Origin: Phocaeicola faecium
GTDB taxonomy: Bacteria > Bacteroidota > Bacteroidia > Bacteroidales > Bacteroidaceae
Length of the DNA: 64,000 bases
Direction: 5' to 3'
NCBI RefSeq assembly: GCF_014837055.1
Contig: NZ_JACSPQ010000002.1
Coordinates: forward strand, 212,666 to 276,665
Shown: positions 9,203-16,137 of the stretch, piece by piece
How the letters are laid out: each line of letters begins with the position of its first letter
How positions within the stretch are numbered: position 1 is the first letter of the stretch
Translations under genes and position numbers: made by a program
The notes under the pieces: model-generated
What the model saw: only the letters and a program-made list of their open reading frames with translations
Databases searched by the model: none
What the model was told of the DNA's origin: nothing

Positions 9203-10780
9203 ATGAAAGAACAGATTCAACAAAAACTGAGCGATTCGAGGGTAGCGCGGTGGACAGCCCTCATGATTGTCTCGTTTACTATGATGTGCGGTTATTTCCT
9301 GACCGACGTTATGTCTCCGCTTGAAAATTTGCTTACAACGAAAGGTAAGGTGGTATATTTTACGGATGATACATCGATTTCGGCAGATAGTTTGATCAGT
9401 AAAGTTGAACTTTTTGCTGCGGCAAATGCGCTTTCTTCGCCCGAACTGACTGTTGAAAAGCTGGAAGAAGGTGCTGAGTTGCAGTATATGGAGACGGTAG
9501 ACGGCCAGCAGCAAACGGTTCAGAAAACCATCAGTTCGGTTGCTTCAGGCGAGGGATGGTCGAGTACAGAGTATGGTTTCTTTTCGGGAGCTTACGGATA
9601 CATCAATGTCTTTTTATTGATGCTGTTCTTTGGAGGTATTATTCTTGATAAAATGGGAATCCGCTTTACGGGTATTATGTCGTGCGGCTTCATGTTTGCC
9701 GGAGCGTTAATAAAATGGTATGCCCTGTCGACCGACTTTGGTGATACGATGCTTTTCGGCATGAACATGCAGGTAATACTTGCTGCGCTTGGATTTGCCA
9801 TCTTCGGCATGGGAGCGGAAATTACCGGTATCACTGTGTCGAAGATTATTGTAAAATGGTTTGCCGGGAAAGAATTGGCGCTTGCATTAGGGCTTCAGGT
9901 GGCTATGGCACGTATAGGTACGGCAATCGCTTTGGGAGCCAGCCTTTCGGTAGCGAGAATGATGGGTAATGTCTCTTATCCGGTATTATTCGGCGCTATA
10001 GCCTTGTGTATCGGCTTCGTTTCGTTCCTCGTTTATTGTGTGATGGACAAGAAAGAAGACGCTTCGGCATTGGCGGTGCGTCAAGAAGAAGGACAGTCGG
10101 AAGAAGAAGGTTTCCGTTTGGCAGACTTGAAACTGATTTTTTGCAGCAAGGGTTTTTGGCTGATCACGCTTCTGTGTCTGATGTTTTACGCCGGCGTATT
10201 CCCCTTCTTGAAGTTTGCTACAAAATTGATGATTTATAAATACGACGTCCCCGAATCGTTTGCTGGTATGATTCCGGCTTTATTACCTTTCGGTACTATT
10301 TTGCTGACTCCGGTGTTCGGCTCGTTATACGATCGTATCGGACGCGGAGCTACACTGATGATTATCGGCTCGGTAATGCTGACAGTAGTGCATGTCTTAT
10401 TTGCCCTGCCATTGATGAACTACTGGTGGTTTGCAGTAGTCGTTATGATTGTATTAGGTATCGCCTTCTCGCTGGTGCCCAGTGCCATGTGGCCTTCTGT
10501 GCCCAAAATCATTCCGATGAAACAGTTAGGATCGGCATACGCCATCATTTTCTATATCCAGAATATCGGACTTGCAATGGTTCCGGTGCTGATAGGTTGG
10601 GTGATTGATGATTTTGCCACCCTTCGCGATACTTCCGGTGCAATAACCGGCTATAACTACAGCATCCCGATGACCATCTTTGCTGTTTTCGGCGTATGTG
10701 CAGTAGTAATATCTTTGATGCTGCGCGTAGATGATGCCAAAAAGCACTATGGTCTGGAAGAAGCCAATATGAAGAAATAA
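9203..10780 (+). CDS. MFS transporter with large loop after the first membrane helix
   Basis: A 525-residue major facilitator superfamily permease in the inner membrane. The first helix (about residues 15-35, ALMIVSFTMMCGYFLTDVM) is followed by a hydrophilic segment of about 90 residues (40-125) before the next helix, longer than usual for the family. Later regions show typical MFS features, including the inter-helix motif FGGIILDKMGIRFTG (about 145-160) and FGSLYDRIGRGA at the equivalent place in the second half (about 375). The substrate is not evident. The gene is monocistronic and ends before a hairpin at 10816. An alternative reading as a nitrate- or oxalate-type family member cannot be tested by eye. 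Confidence 0.87.
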   Translation: MKEQIQQKLSDSRVARWTALMIVSFTMMCGYFLTDVMSPLENLLTTKGKVVYFTDDTSISADSLISKVELFAAANALSSPELTVEKLEEGAELQYMETVDGQQQTVQKTISSVASGEGWSSTEYGFFSGAYGYINVFLLMLFFGGIILDKMGIRFTGIMSCGFMFAGALIKWYALSTDFGDTMLFGMNMQVILAALGFAIFGMGAEITGITVSKIIVKWFAGKELALALGLQVAMARIGTAIALGASLSVARMMGNVSYPVLFGAIALCIGFVSFLVYCVMDKKEDASALAVRQEEGQSEEEGFRLADLKLIFCSKGFWLITLLCLMFYAGVFPFLKFATKLMIYKYDVPESFAGMIPALLPFGTILLTPVFGSLYDRIGRGATLMIIGSVMLTVVHVLFALPLMNYWWFAVVVMIVLGIAFSLVPSAMWPSVPKIIPMKQLGSAYAIIFYIQNIGLAMVPVLIGWVIDDFATLRDTSGAITGYNYSIPMTIFAVFGVCAVVISLMLRVDDAKKHYGLEEANMKK

Positions 10781-10815
10781 ACAAAAAAACGCATTATTTT
10801 TAATTGTCACTTTGG

Positions 10816-10854
10816 GAGAAGTCTGCTAATCCATATTGGATTGGTGGACTTCTC
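10816..10854 (+). terminator. Hairpin after the MFS gene, probable terminator
   Basis: An imperfect stem, GAGAAGTC...AATCCA with ATTGG...GACTTCTC, encloses a three-base loop and lies 36 bases after the stop. The T-run is weak (TTACTTT). The sequence ATTGGTGGACTTCTC resembles the ATTGGTGAAATC arm of the inverted repeat at 11117, so this could instead be part of the mobile-element remnant. Confidence 0.5.
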
Positions 10855-10892
10855 TTACTTTAGAAATGAGTGAGAATGTTAGGGGCATATAA

Positions 10893-11060
10893 AGGTCAAT
10901 ACAGACACATTATCTTGAAATAATAAACTACTTCGAGAGACGTTCCACGAACGCTGCATCCGAATCATTTAATGCTAAAATAAAGAATTTTCGCTCACAA
11001 TTTAGGGGAGTAAAAGATAAGGCTTTCTTTCTGTTTAGACTGTCGAATATTTATGCGTAA
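10893..11060 (+). pseudogene. ISL3-family transposase, C-terminal remnant
   Basis: A 55-codon open frame ending in TAA at 11058. It translates to a segment containing YFERRSTNAASESF, NAKIKNFRSQFRGV and FFLFRLSNIYA, which matches the conserved C-terminus of ISL3 (IS204/IS1001/IS1096/IS1165) DDE transposases: the R-x-T-N-A-x-x-E-S-F-N-A-K-I-K region and the final FFLFRL-x-x-IYA. An in-frame stop lies directly upstream at 10890 and no start or catalytic core is present, so only the 3' end of the gene survives. The remnant begins the accessory island at 10.8-15 kb and shows that an insertion sequence was once here. The family assignment rests on motif recognition. Confidence 0.8.
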
Positions 11061-11116
11061 GATGAGAGTCCCTTAGGTTTTTACGTTGATCCGACTTGAA
11101 TTAGTGTTTAATTCAG

Positions 11117-11193
11117 GATTTCGCCAATCCCATTTTTTTAGCGTCACTTGGGCAAAATCTGTGTTTTAGCTAAAAAATGGGATTGGTGAAATC
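11117..11193. repeat. Near-perfect 25-bp inverted repeat downstream of the transposase remnant
   Basis: The left arm at 11117-11142 (GATTTCGCCAATCCCATTTT...TTAGC) and the right arm at 11169-11193 (GCTAAAAAATGGGATTGG...) are complementary apart from one substitution and one extra T, with a 26-base spacer. It lies 57 bases after the transposase stop. It could be a folded terminal structure of the IS, a small MITE or a strong RNA hairpin. The surrounding bases 11194-11418 are AT-rich and I see no gene there. Confidence 0.75.
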
Positions 11194-11418
11194 TTAAATA
11201 ATACTAATAAAAAAGATTGAAAAATTGAATAATAAAAATTGTATGGTATTGATTATCTTTAAAATAATATAGAATTTTATTTAAATACGATCTTTTGTTA
11301 ATTGTGAAAAAGTCTTTCGTTTTTCTTTTGGTTAGACCTGATTTTCGTATTATAGAATAGACCCAGAGCAAAGAAAACAATATCCATAAAAAACGATAGC
11401 TGTTATGGTAAGTTTTAC

Positions 11419-11426
11419 TATCTTTG
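11419..11426 (+). promoter_or_regulatory. Candidate -7 box upstream of the leader ORF and nuclease gene
   Basis: TATCTTTG matches TAnnTTTG. It lies 126 bases before the small ORF at 11545 and 282 bases before the nuclease start. No -33 partner is clear. Confidence 0.4.
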
Positions 11427-11475
11427 CAAAAGTCGCGATATGTGACATAAAATAGTGAAAGTGTTTCGCTTTTAT

Positions 11476-11622
11476 CCTGTGTAGGAAATCTGACAGTTTC
11501 AAAGAAACAGGGATGAGCAATAACATTCGTCACTTGGGTAGCGTATGTTCAAAAGACATATACTAAACAAGTGTGGAGTATTGTTTATTTGTTTCTGGGT
11601 TTTGTCAGAACCTCCTACACGG
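11476..11622. repeat. Inverted repeat spanning the leader region of the nuclease gene
   Basis: The left arm at 11476-11496 contains GTGTAGGA and TCTGACA. The right arm at 11603-11622 contains the complements TGTCAGA and TCCTACAC. The arms are about 106 bases apart and would pair with a small internal bulge. A smaller hairpin, GTTTC-AAA-GAAAC, sits just inside the left arm. The right arm overlaps the last codons of a 26-codon ORF, an arrangement compatible with a leader RNA or attenuator; a recombination site is an alternative. Confidence 0.5.
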
Positions 11623-11625
11623 TAA
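11545..11625 (+). CDS. Possible 26-residue leader peptide ORF
   Basis: ATG at 11545 to TAA at 11623 encodes 26 residues beginning MFKRHILNKCGV and ending VLSEPPTR. It ends 3 bases before an in-frame ATG (11629) of the following open frame. There is no clear ribosome binding site, which is common in this phylum. The evidence is position only: it sits inside the inverted repeat at 11476-11622, downstream of a -7-like box. It may be chance. Confidence 0.3.
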   Translation: MFKRHILNKCGVLFICFWVLSEPPTR

Positions 11626-11700
11626 ACGATGGCTCCGCACTTTCTTTTTGTCGAATCTTACCGTAAAAGGGGCCAACGGTGCTTTAACTATACTATTACT

Positions 11701-12690
11701 ATGAACGGAAAAGATTTTATTCTGTTGAAGCAACAGAATTGGGCAAAAAGGAAAGGCATTGAATTAGTGCCCGGAACTATTGGCAGTAATGGCGAAAAGA
11801 ATTATGTGAGCAAGGTCGCTCAAAACTTGTTCGAACCTTTGTCGGAAGACAACTTCGCATGTTATAATCAAGGAGATGGCAATGAAACTAAAGACGGTGG
11901 GAAAAGACGTGCTAAGATGAAAGCTCTCCATTCATCATCCGCAATCGTGGTCAATCTGTTTCAATACTGGCAGAGAGAAAATGGCATACACCTCCCGTCA
12001 TTATTGCGCGCCCTCAAACTTCCTGCAACGAGGTATGTGGGAAAGGAATACAAGAATGTTGGTTCCCAAACGGATTGCACAATTGTTGAAACGTCAAAGC
12101 CGCTTTCTTTCAACGGCATAAAATTTGAGGAAAAGTTTGAAATCAGTCCGGACAAGGCTTTGTTTCCTCACACGCCGAATATTGACGTGGTTATCTATGG
12201 AGATTATGATTTCGCCATTGAATCAAAATTCACAGAACCATATAGCAGCAAGCATGACGGACTAAAGACTAAGTACGTAGAAGATACTTCTTTTTGGGAA
12301 AGCCTGCCCAACCTTTATGAACTGGCAAAGGAGATATCCCCTTACAACAATAAATTCCGTTACTTGGATGCAGCACAGCTCATTAAACATGTTTTAGGTT
12401 TGAAGAAGAAATACATCAAAACTCATTCTGACATGCAAACTTCGAGCGGACACGCATTGAAGATTGCAGCAAAGCCGTATGAGTTTTATCTTGTGTATCT
12501 TTGGTATGATGTGTTGGGCGAAGACGGTTTTAAGCATCGGGAAGAAATAGAACAGTTTGCAAGGATTGCAGAAGAAGATGGCATCCGCTTCAAACACATC
12601 ACCTATCAGGAGGTGATAGCAAATCTGTCGAAAGATTGCTACGAGGGAAACGAGGCTTATTGCGATTATATGACGGAAAGGTATTTGTAA
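11701..12690 (+). CDS. PD-(D/E)XK nuclease-like protein, PGN_0703-type putative restriction endonuclease
   Basis: A 329-residue cytoplasmic protein with a PD-(D/E)XK nuclease signature: PNIDVV with Asp162, then a short strand and FAIESKF with Glu174 and Lys176. That is the D-x(n)-E-x-K active-site arrangement. From memory, its length and the signature resemble the family annotated in Bacteroidetes as PGN_0703 putative restriction endonuclease; this is a recall, not a search result. No methyltransferase gene is visible beside it, so a classical restriction-modification pair is not supported here. The open frame extends to an ATG at 11629, but MNGKDFILLKQQNW at 11701 looks like the natural start. 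The gene follows a transposase remnant and sits in AT-rich DNA, which suggests horizontal acquisition. Confidence 0.7.
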   Translation: MNGKDFILLKQQNWAKRKGIELVPGTIGSNGEKNYVSKVAQNLFEPLSEDNFACYNQGDGNETKDGGKRRAKMKALHSSSAIVVNLFQYWQRENGIHLPSLLRALKLPATRYVGKEYKNVGSQTDCTIVETSKPLSFNGIKFEEKFEISPDKALFPHTPNIDVVIYGDYDFAIESKFTEPYSSKHDGLKTKYVEDTSFWESLPNLYELAKEISPYNNKFRYLDAAQLIKHVLGLKKKYIKTHSDMQTSSGHALKIAAKPYEFYLVYLWYDVLGEDGFKHREEIEQFARIAEEDGIRFKHITYQEVIANLSKDCYEGNEAYCDYMTERYL

Positions 12691-12700
12691 ACTCAATTTT

Positions 12701-12748
12701 AGGGCTGTTGCTTTTTTAATAATGTTTCAATGAAAAATCAATAGCCCT
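12701..12748 (+). terminator. Hairpin after the nuclease gene
   Basis: AGGGCTGTTG and CAATAGCCCT pair over 10 bp (one G-U) with a 28-base AT-rich loop. It starts 10 bases after the stop and no T-run follows, so terminator function is tentative. Confidence 0.45.
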
Positions 12749-12771
12749 CATCTTATTAAGAACATTAGGTT

Positions 12772-13017
12772 ATGATAAAAGAGTTAGAAAATCCAATTTA
12801 TCTGAAATTAGAACATAGAGGAAATGTTTATTATCATGTAGGAGAAAGAAAAGATATTAATGATGATTTTGATATAAACACTCCTTATGATGAAGATATA
12901 CCACAATGTATTAAAGATAGTTGTGGTTTTGATTCTGTTCTTCTTTTAACAAAGAATCAGTTTCTTAGAGAAATGCAACGTGTAGCTGATTCAAATATAA
13001 AGCCTGTTTTTATTTGA
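12772..13017 (+). CDS. Hypothetical protein, 81 residues
   Basis: I do not recognise this small acidic protein (MIKELENPIYLKLEHRGN...). It has no signal peptide or membrane segment and is rich in Asp, Glu and Ile. It lies on the same strand as the nuclease gene and the three small genes that follow, with 31 bases to the next. Its base composition is clearly more AT-rich than that of the housekeeping genes on either side, which fits an imported island. A protein associated with the neighbouring 152-residue gene is possible but not shown. Confidence 0.6.
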   Translation: MIKELENPIYLKLEHRGNVYYHVGERKDINDDFDINTPYDEDIPQCIKDSCGFDSVLLLTKNQFLREMQRVADSNIKPVFI

Positions 13018-13048
13018 TATGGCTTATTGCATAACCAAATCATAAAGC

Positions 13049-13507
13049 ATGAAAGAAATAGATTATTACAATCTGATGAAAGGCTTTGAATCAGAAGAAA
13101 TTGAACCTATGGTAGTAATCTTTTGGTATCTGCCCGAAGAACACCGATTATTTGAAGTTTATGCTTCTTCTTTGTCTCAATCAAAAATGGTGAACGGGCA
13201 TACCACTTATCATAAACTACACAAAACACTCTGGCAGGCAAAAAGATGCAGGGACAAAGCAAAAGGGAAAGAAACATCTGTTTACTATCAGGATTATACC
13301 AAAATTCCCAGAGGTAGGATATTCTATGATAATGGAAAATTCATAGTAAAAGTAGGTTCTTGGTATAAGCAATATGAGAATGAATTGCGTGAACTTGTGG
13401 CAGATGTTTTTAATCTTCCTGATGATTTTGTTTTTGAGATTGGCAAGCATTGGGAATTAGGGCATGGATGGGACGAAAGCCAACTGAATGATTTTTTAGA
13501 ATTATAA
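13049..13507 (+). CDS. Hypothetical protein, 152 residues
   Basis: An unrecognised soluble protein beginning MKEIDYYNLMKGFE. Aromatic and charged residues dominate, for example FWYLPEEHRLFEVYA (about 25-39) and WYKQYENELRELVADVFNLP (about 107-126). The C-terminus reads IGKHWELGHGWDESQLNDFLEL. No catalytic motif is evident. It belongs to a run of four co-directional unknown genes between the nuclease gene and tRNA-Pro, with gaps of about 30-160 bases, so a short operon is plausible. Shared function with the neighbours is an inference from position only. Confidence 0.65.
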   Translation: MKEIDYYNLMKGFESEEIEPMVVIFWYLPEEHRLFEVYASSLSQSKMVNGHTTYHKLHKTLWQAKRCRDKAKGKETSVYYQDYTKIPRGRIFYDNGKFIVKVGSWYKQYENELRELVADVFNLPDDFVFEIGKHWELGHGWDESQLNDFLEL

Positions 13508-13539
13508 GTGACTGAAATAAATAAGATCCATAAACTGAC

Positions 13540-13824
13540 ATGAAATTTATCTGTAATTTCTTGCTGACCTTAAACTTCCTTGCATACGTATTGGCAGACA
13601 TCGTGGCTTGGGAATATGGAATGAAAGCCGGACTTTGGTTTCTTCTTCCGTTACTGCTTTTTCCTGCCGTTATTTCATTGGCAAACAAAGTAGCAATATC
13701 GCGAGCCGATAAGTTCTTTTTATCTGAATGGAAAGTCTTTGTGAAGAAAATAGAATGGGGGAACGGTGCTGTTTTGCTTATTATGGCAATTATATACAAA
13801 CTATTTTTGGAACAGGGAAATTAA
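13540..13824 (+). CDS. Small predicted inner-membrane protein, 94 residues
   Basis: An unknown protein with three hydrophobic stretches: residues about 3-24 (FICNFLLTLNFLAYVLADIVAW), 31-51 (GLWFLLPLLLFPAVISLANKV) and 74-90 (GAVLLIMAIIYKLFLEQ). A short basic and aromatic loop separates the last two. It starts 33 bases after the previous gene. Small membrane proteins next to nuclease-like genes sometimes act as effectors or inhibitors in defence islands, but nothing in the sequence demonstrates that here. Confidence 0.6.
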   Translation: MKFICNFLLTLNFLAYVLADIVAWEYGMKAGLWFLLPLLLFPAVISLANKVAISRADKFFLSEWKVFVKKIEWGNGAVLLIMAIIYKLFLEQGN

Positions 13825-13980
13825 ATTAATCCAATAGGTAATCCTTTAGGGATAATAGAAATGCAACTTGAGTAAAGAGGATTAAAACTACTGCGAAATG
13901 CAGCAAAAGCCTGATGATATAAAATCATTCACCGTGCGAATTAAAGAAATACAGAAGACAAACAAATAATATTTCAAAGA

Positions 13981-14922
13981 ATGAACAACGTCGTATTAGC
14001 ACATTTATTTGACTATGTGAACTCAAAGTTTACTTTAGAACAGATTTCTAAAAAACTCAATATGGGCATGGATGAGATTTTGGACGGGTTGGAGGAACTC
14101 GTTAAGAAAGAAATAGCTCCTAATTTGGCCTATATAAAGGAAGGTGAAACTACTTTGTCAGAAGAACAGTTTAAAAGATTTCGGCAAATAAGAATTAAAT
14201 CGATACACAATAAACTGTATCAACAGACTTGTTATGATGATACAATAGAAAGACAAAGTAAAGAATGCTTCAAAGCTATAGCAACACTTAATTCTTATTT
14301 TGATGAAAATGAGCATTTGGTTTTGGCTACTTCCGCACGGCAAGGTGCTACATTGGAAAGTTTGGAGGGAAACAGTAATTTTACAAGAGCAGAGATAATC
14401 TCTCTTATTAAAAAGGCTGTAGTGGAAGATAAAGTAAAAACAGATGTCAGGCACATGATTGCCCAATCTTCAAATGAGGAAGAAAAGAATGAATTGCTCC
14501 TTATCCAACAACTGTCTGACCAAACAGAAGAATCCATAAAAGCAGATGCGGCAGAAGAATATATCCCAGTAGAAGAACGGAAGTTGTCGAAAGAGGCAGA
14601 ACAAATGTGTGGAAGCTATGCAGAGTATTTTGACCCGTATCTCAATGACGAGGATAAACAAGAAGTGACTAAACAGGTATCTATTATGAGAAAAGAGAGT
14701 CTTTGCAGCAGATATGATGTTGATTATCGCCCCAACATTACCAATGAAGAAATATGTGCAGGAATCTATTTATATTTGTTGAGCCAGGGATATAGCGATA
14801 TTCGAACTATTAAGTTCTTTCCCTCTGCTTATGAAGCTATCAGTTTCTATCAAAAGAACCACGAAGGAAGCAAAGATGTCTGGGCATTTGATAATGACCC
14901 TGACTTGTTTAATGAAAACTAA
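13981..14922 (+). CDS. Hypothetical protein, 313 residues, possible winged-helix N-terminus
   Basis: An unrecognised soluble, mostly helical, acidic protein. Residues about 5-45 (DYVNSKFTLEQISKKLNMGM then DEILDGLEELVKKE) look like a helix-turn-helix or winged-helix fold. A second helical segment around 120-160 (LESLEGNSNFTRAEIISLIKKAV) has a similar character. The C-terminal part has DVDYRPNITNEEICAGIYLY and a final acidic tail. It is the last gene of the island; a bidirectional terminator at 14957 separates it from tRNA-Pro on the other strand. The 156 bases before it hold no other gene. A regulatory role is only suggested by the HTH-like segment. Confidence 0.6.
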   Translation: MNNVVLAHLFDYVNSKFTLEQISKKLNMGMDEILDGLEELVKKEIAPNLAYIKEGETTLSEEQFKRFRQIRIKSIHNKLYQQTCYDDTIERQSKECFKAIATLNSYFDENEHLVLATSARQGATLESLEGNSNFTRAEIISLIKKAVVEDKVKTDVRHMIAQSSNEEEKNELLLIQQLSDQTEESIKADAAEEYIPVEERKLSKEAEQMCGSYAEYFDPYLNDEDKQEVTKQVSIMRKESLCSRYDVDYRPNITNEEICAGIYLYLLSQGYSDIRTIKFFPSAYEAISFYQKNHEGSKDVWAFDNDPDLFNEN

Positions 14923-14956
14923 ATACGTTGTAGATTTGTTGTAGGGGGAAAACAAA

Positions 14957-14984
14957 AAGGAGCTAAGCAACCGCTTAACTCCTT
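14957..14984. terminator. Bidirectional terminator between the island and tRNA-Pro
   Basis: The stem AAGGAG-CTAAGC / GCTTAACTCCTT has a 4-base loop. On the minus strand it is followed by a T-run and lies 12 bases after the tRNA 3' end. On the plus strand it serves the 313-residue gene. Confidence 0.75.
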
Positions 14985-14996
14985 CATTTTCACCAG

Positions 14997-15071
14997 TCGG
15001 GGTGACTGGATTCGAACCAGCGACCACACGCCCCCCAGACGCGTACTCTAACCGGGCTGAGCTACACCCCG
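14997..15071 (-). tRNA. tRNA-Pro (anticodon GGG)
   Basis: On the minus strand the molecule starts CGGGGTG (acceptor), then TA, a D-arm GCTC...GAGT, the anticodon stem-loop CGCGT-CTGGGGG-GCGTG (anticodon GGG), the T-arm GCTGG-TTCGAAT-CCAGT, acceptor CACCCCG and discriminator A. All four stems pair, with G-U pairs in the D and anticodon stems. CCA is not encoded. The 3' end faces the accessory island. Confidence 0.95.
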
Positions 15072-15082
15072 AATTGCGGATG

Positions 15083-15113
15083 CAAAGGTAGAGCTTATTT
15101 TTGAAATACCAAA
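15083..15113 (-). promoter_or_regulatory. Promoter of tRNA-Pro
   Basis: On the minus strand the -33 TTTG (15110-15113) and the -7 TACCTTTG (15083-15090) are separated by 19 bases. The -7 box is 12 bases before the tRNA 5' end. Confidence 0.75.
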
Positions 15114-15149
15114 TAAAAAAGAGATTTTTTTGATAAAATATGAACTTTA

Positions 15150-15680
15150 TCAGAGCGAAAAATGTCCAAGCCTGCTGCGGAGGAACTTCAACGCCTTATA
15201 CATGTGCGCTTCCACCGTACGCAGAGATATATTCATAATCTCGGCTATCTCCTTGTTTTTCATGTTGTGCAGATAGCTGAGCTTAAATACTTTTTTACAT
15301 TTGTCTGGCAGTTCGTTGATGGCATTATGAATGGCATGGTGTAATTCGCGGTCTTCTATGCGGCGGATGATGTCCGAATGGTCGGGTTGATAAAACTCCA
15401 GCCTTTTTTGATAAAAGGCTTCTTCTTCTGCATTATGGTTTTCAACAATCGCACGATGTTTTAAACAGTTGAGCGCCTTTGTATATACAGAACGATAGAG
15501 AAAAGACTGAATTTGGTCGCCTATCTGGATGTCGTTTCTCCGACGCCATAATTCAGCGAAAACATCTTGAACGATGTCTTCTGCTTCCTCTTCTCCAACG
15601 ATGCGTTCTGCGTAAAACAGAAGTCCGGAGTAATATTTGCGGAATAAATTCTTAAATGTCGTTTCAAACGTTTCTTCCAT
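15150..15680 (-). CDS. ECF-type RNA polymerase sigma factor, Bacteroidetes RpoE-like
   Basis: A 176-residue extracytoplasmic-function sigma factor. Region 2 (about residues 5-70) includes YYSGLLFYAERIVGEEEAEDIVQDVFAELW. Region 4 (about 115-170) includes LPDKCKKVFKLSYLHNMKNK, then EIAEIMNISLRTVEAHMYKA, the helix-turn-helix that reads the -35 element. I chose the Met at 15680 because it opens the conserved EETFETTFKNLF segment; the frame stays open for 41 more codons upstream. It is transcribed divergently from the STN-containing SusC at 16138. The matching FecR anti-sigma factor is 8 kb away inside the same locus, so this sigma factor most likely controls the susCD-GH92 genes. Confidence 0.92.
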   Translation of the reverse strand: MEETFETTFKNLFRKYYSGLLFYAERIVGEEEAEDIVQDVFAELWRRRNDIQIGDQIQSFLYRSVYTKALNCLKHRAIVENHNAEEEAFYQKRLEFYQPDHSDIIRRIEDRELHHAIHNAINELPDKCKKVFKLSYLHNMKNKEIAEIMNISLRTVEAHMYKALKFLRSRLGHFSL

Positions 15681-15833
15681 GCCCAAACCCTCTTTTATCT
15701 GCTGTAAGGTTTCTGCAAATGTAATAATTCCTTTATATATAAAGCAATAGATGACGTTTTTTTCTTTGTGGATAAAGCCGATGTGAAATCTGTGCCATTT
15801 CATCGGTTAAAATGATGGCTGTATCTCTTGATT

Positions 15834-15920
15834 AACGCAAGCCTTAGTGTAACGGAACGCATTGGGAAGAATCTTCCATTTCTTCCGCATGTTTTAAGGC
15901 AAACTATGGGTAGCGTTTTT
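15834..15920. repeat. 22-bp-period intergenic repeat array, locus B
   Basis: AACGCAAGCC at 15834 and AACGCATTGGG at 15856 are exactly 22 bases apart. A further AACTATGGGTAGCG element at 15902 is about three periods on with a two-base slip. The first 40 bases resemble locus E (54319), sharing AACGCAAGCC-x-TAGTGT and then TGGGAAGAA. The array lies in the 457-base divergent region between the sigma factor and SusC starts; the rest of that gap shows no gene and no clear TAnnTTTG promoter. Confidence 0.6.
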
Positions 15921-16137
15921 CGGTAAATCAAATGCTTGTAAAACAGTCGATTGCGTAAACGGCTTGGCCTCACTGTTTCTTCTTCTCCTGAAAAGCGTTT
16001 TTGCTGAAAACGGGGTGGGTAATTTAACTTGAGAATACTTTTTTCTTTAATAATTTCATTTTCGGATAAGTGGTTTGTAAAAGATAATTCTTATTCCATT
16101 AAGTTTTAGTAAATAGAAGAGAAATTCATTAAATTTT

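Noticed and set aside
11204..11533. 109-codon minus-strand open frame in the island
   Set aside because: The region is very AT-rich, the translation is rich in Phe, Tyr, Ile and Lys with no motif, and it overlaps the leader structure of the nuclease gene. It is probably chance.
11701..12690. Complete restriction-modification system
   Set aside because: Only the nuclease-like protein is present; none of the adjacent genes shows methyltransferase motifs such as (D/N)PPY or PCQ.
14997..15071. Duplicated tRNA-Pro 3' end as an attachment site of the island
   Set aside because: I looked for the T-arm/acceptor sequence between 10.8 and 11.7 kb and found no second copy, so no att site is annotated.
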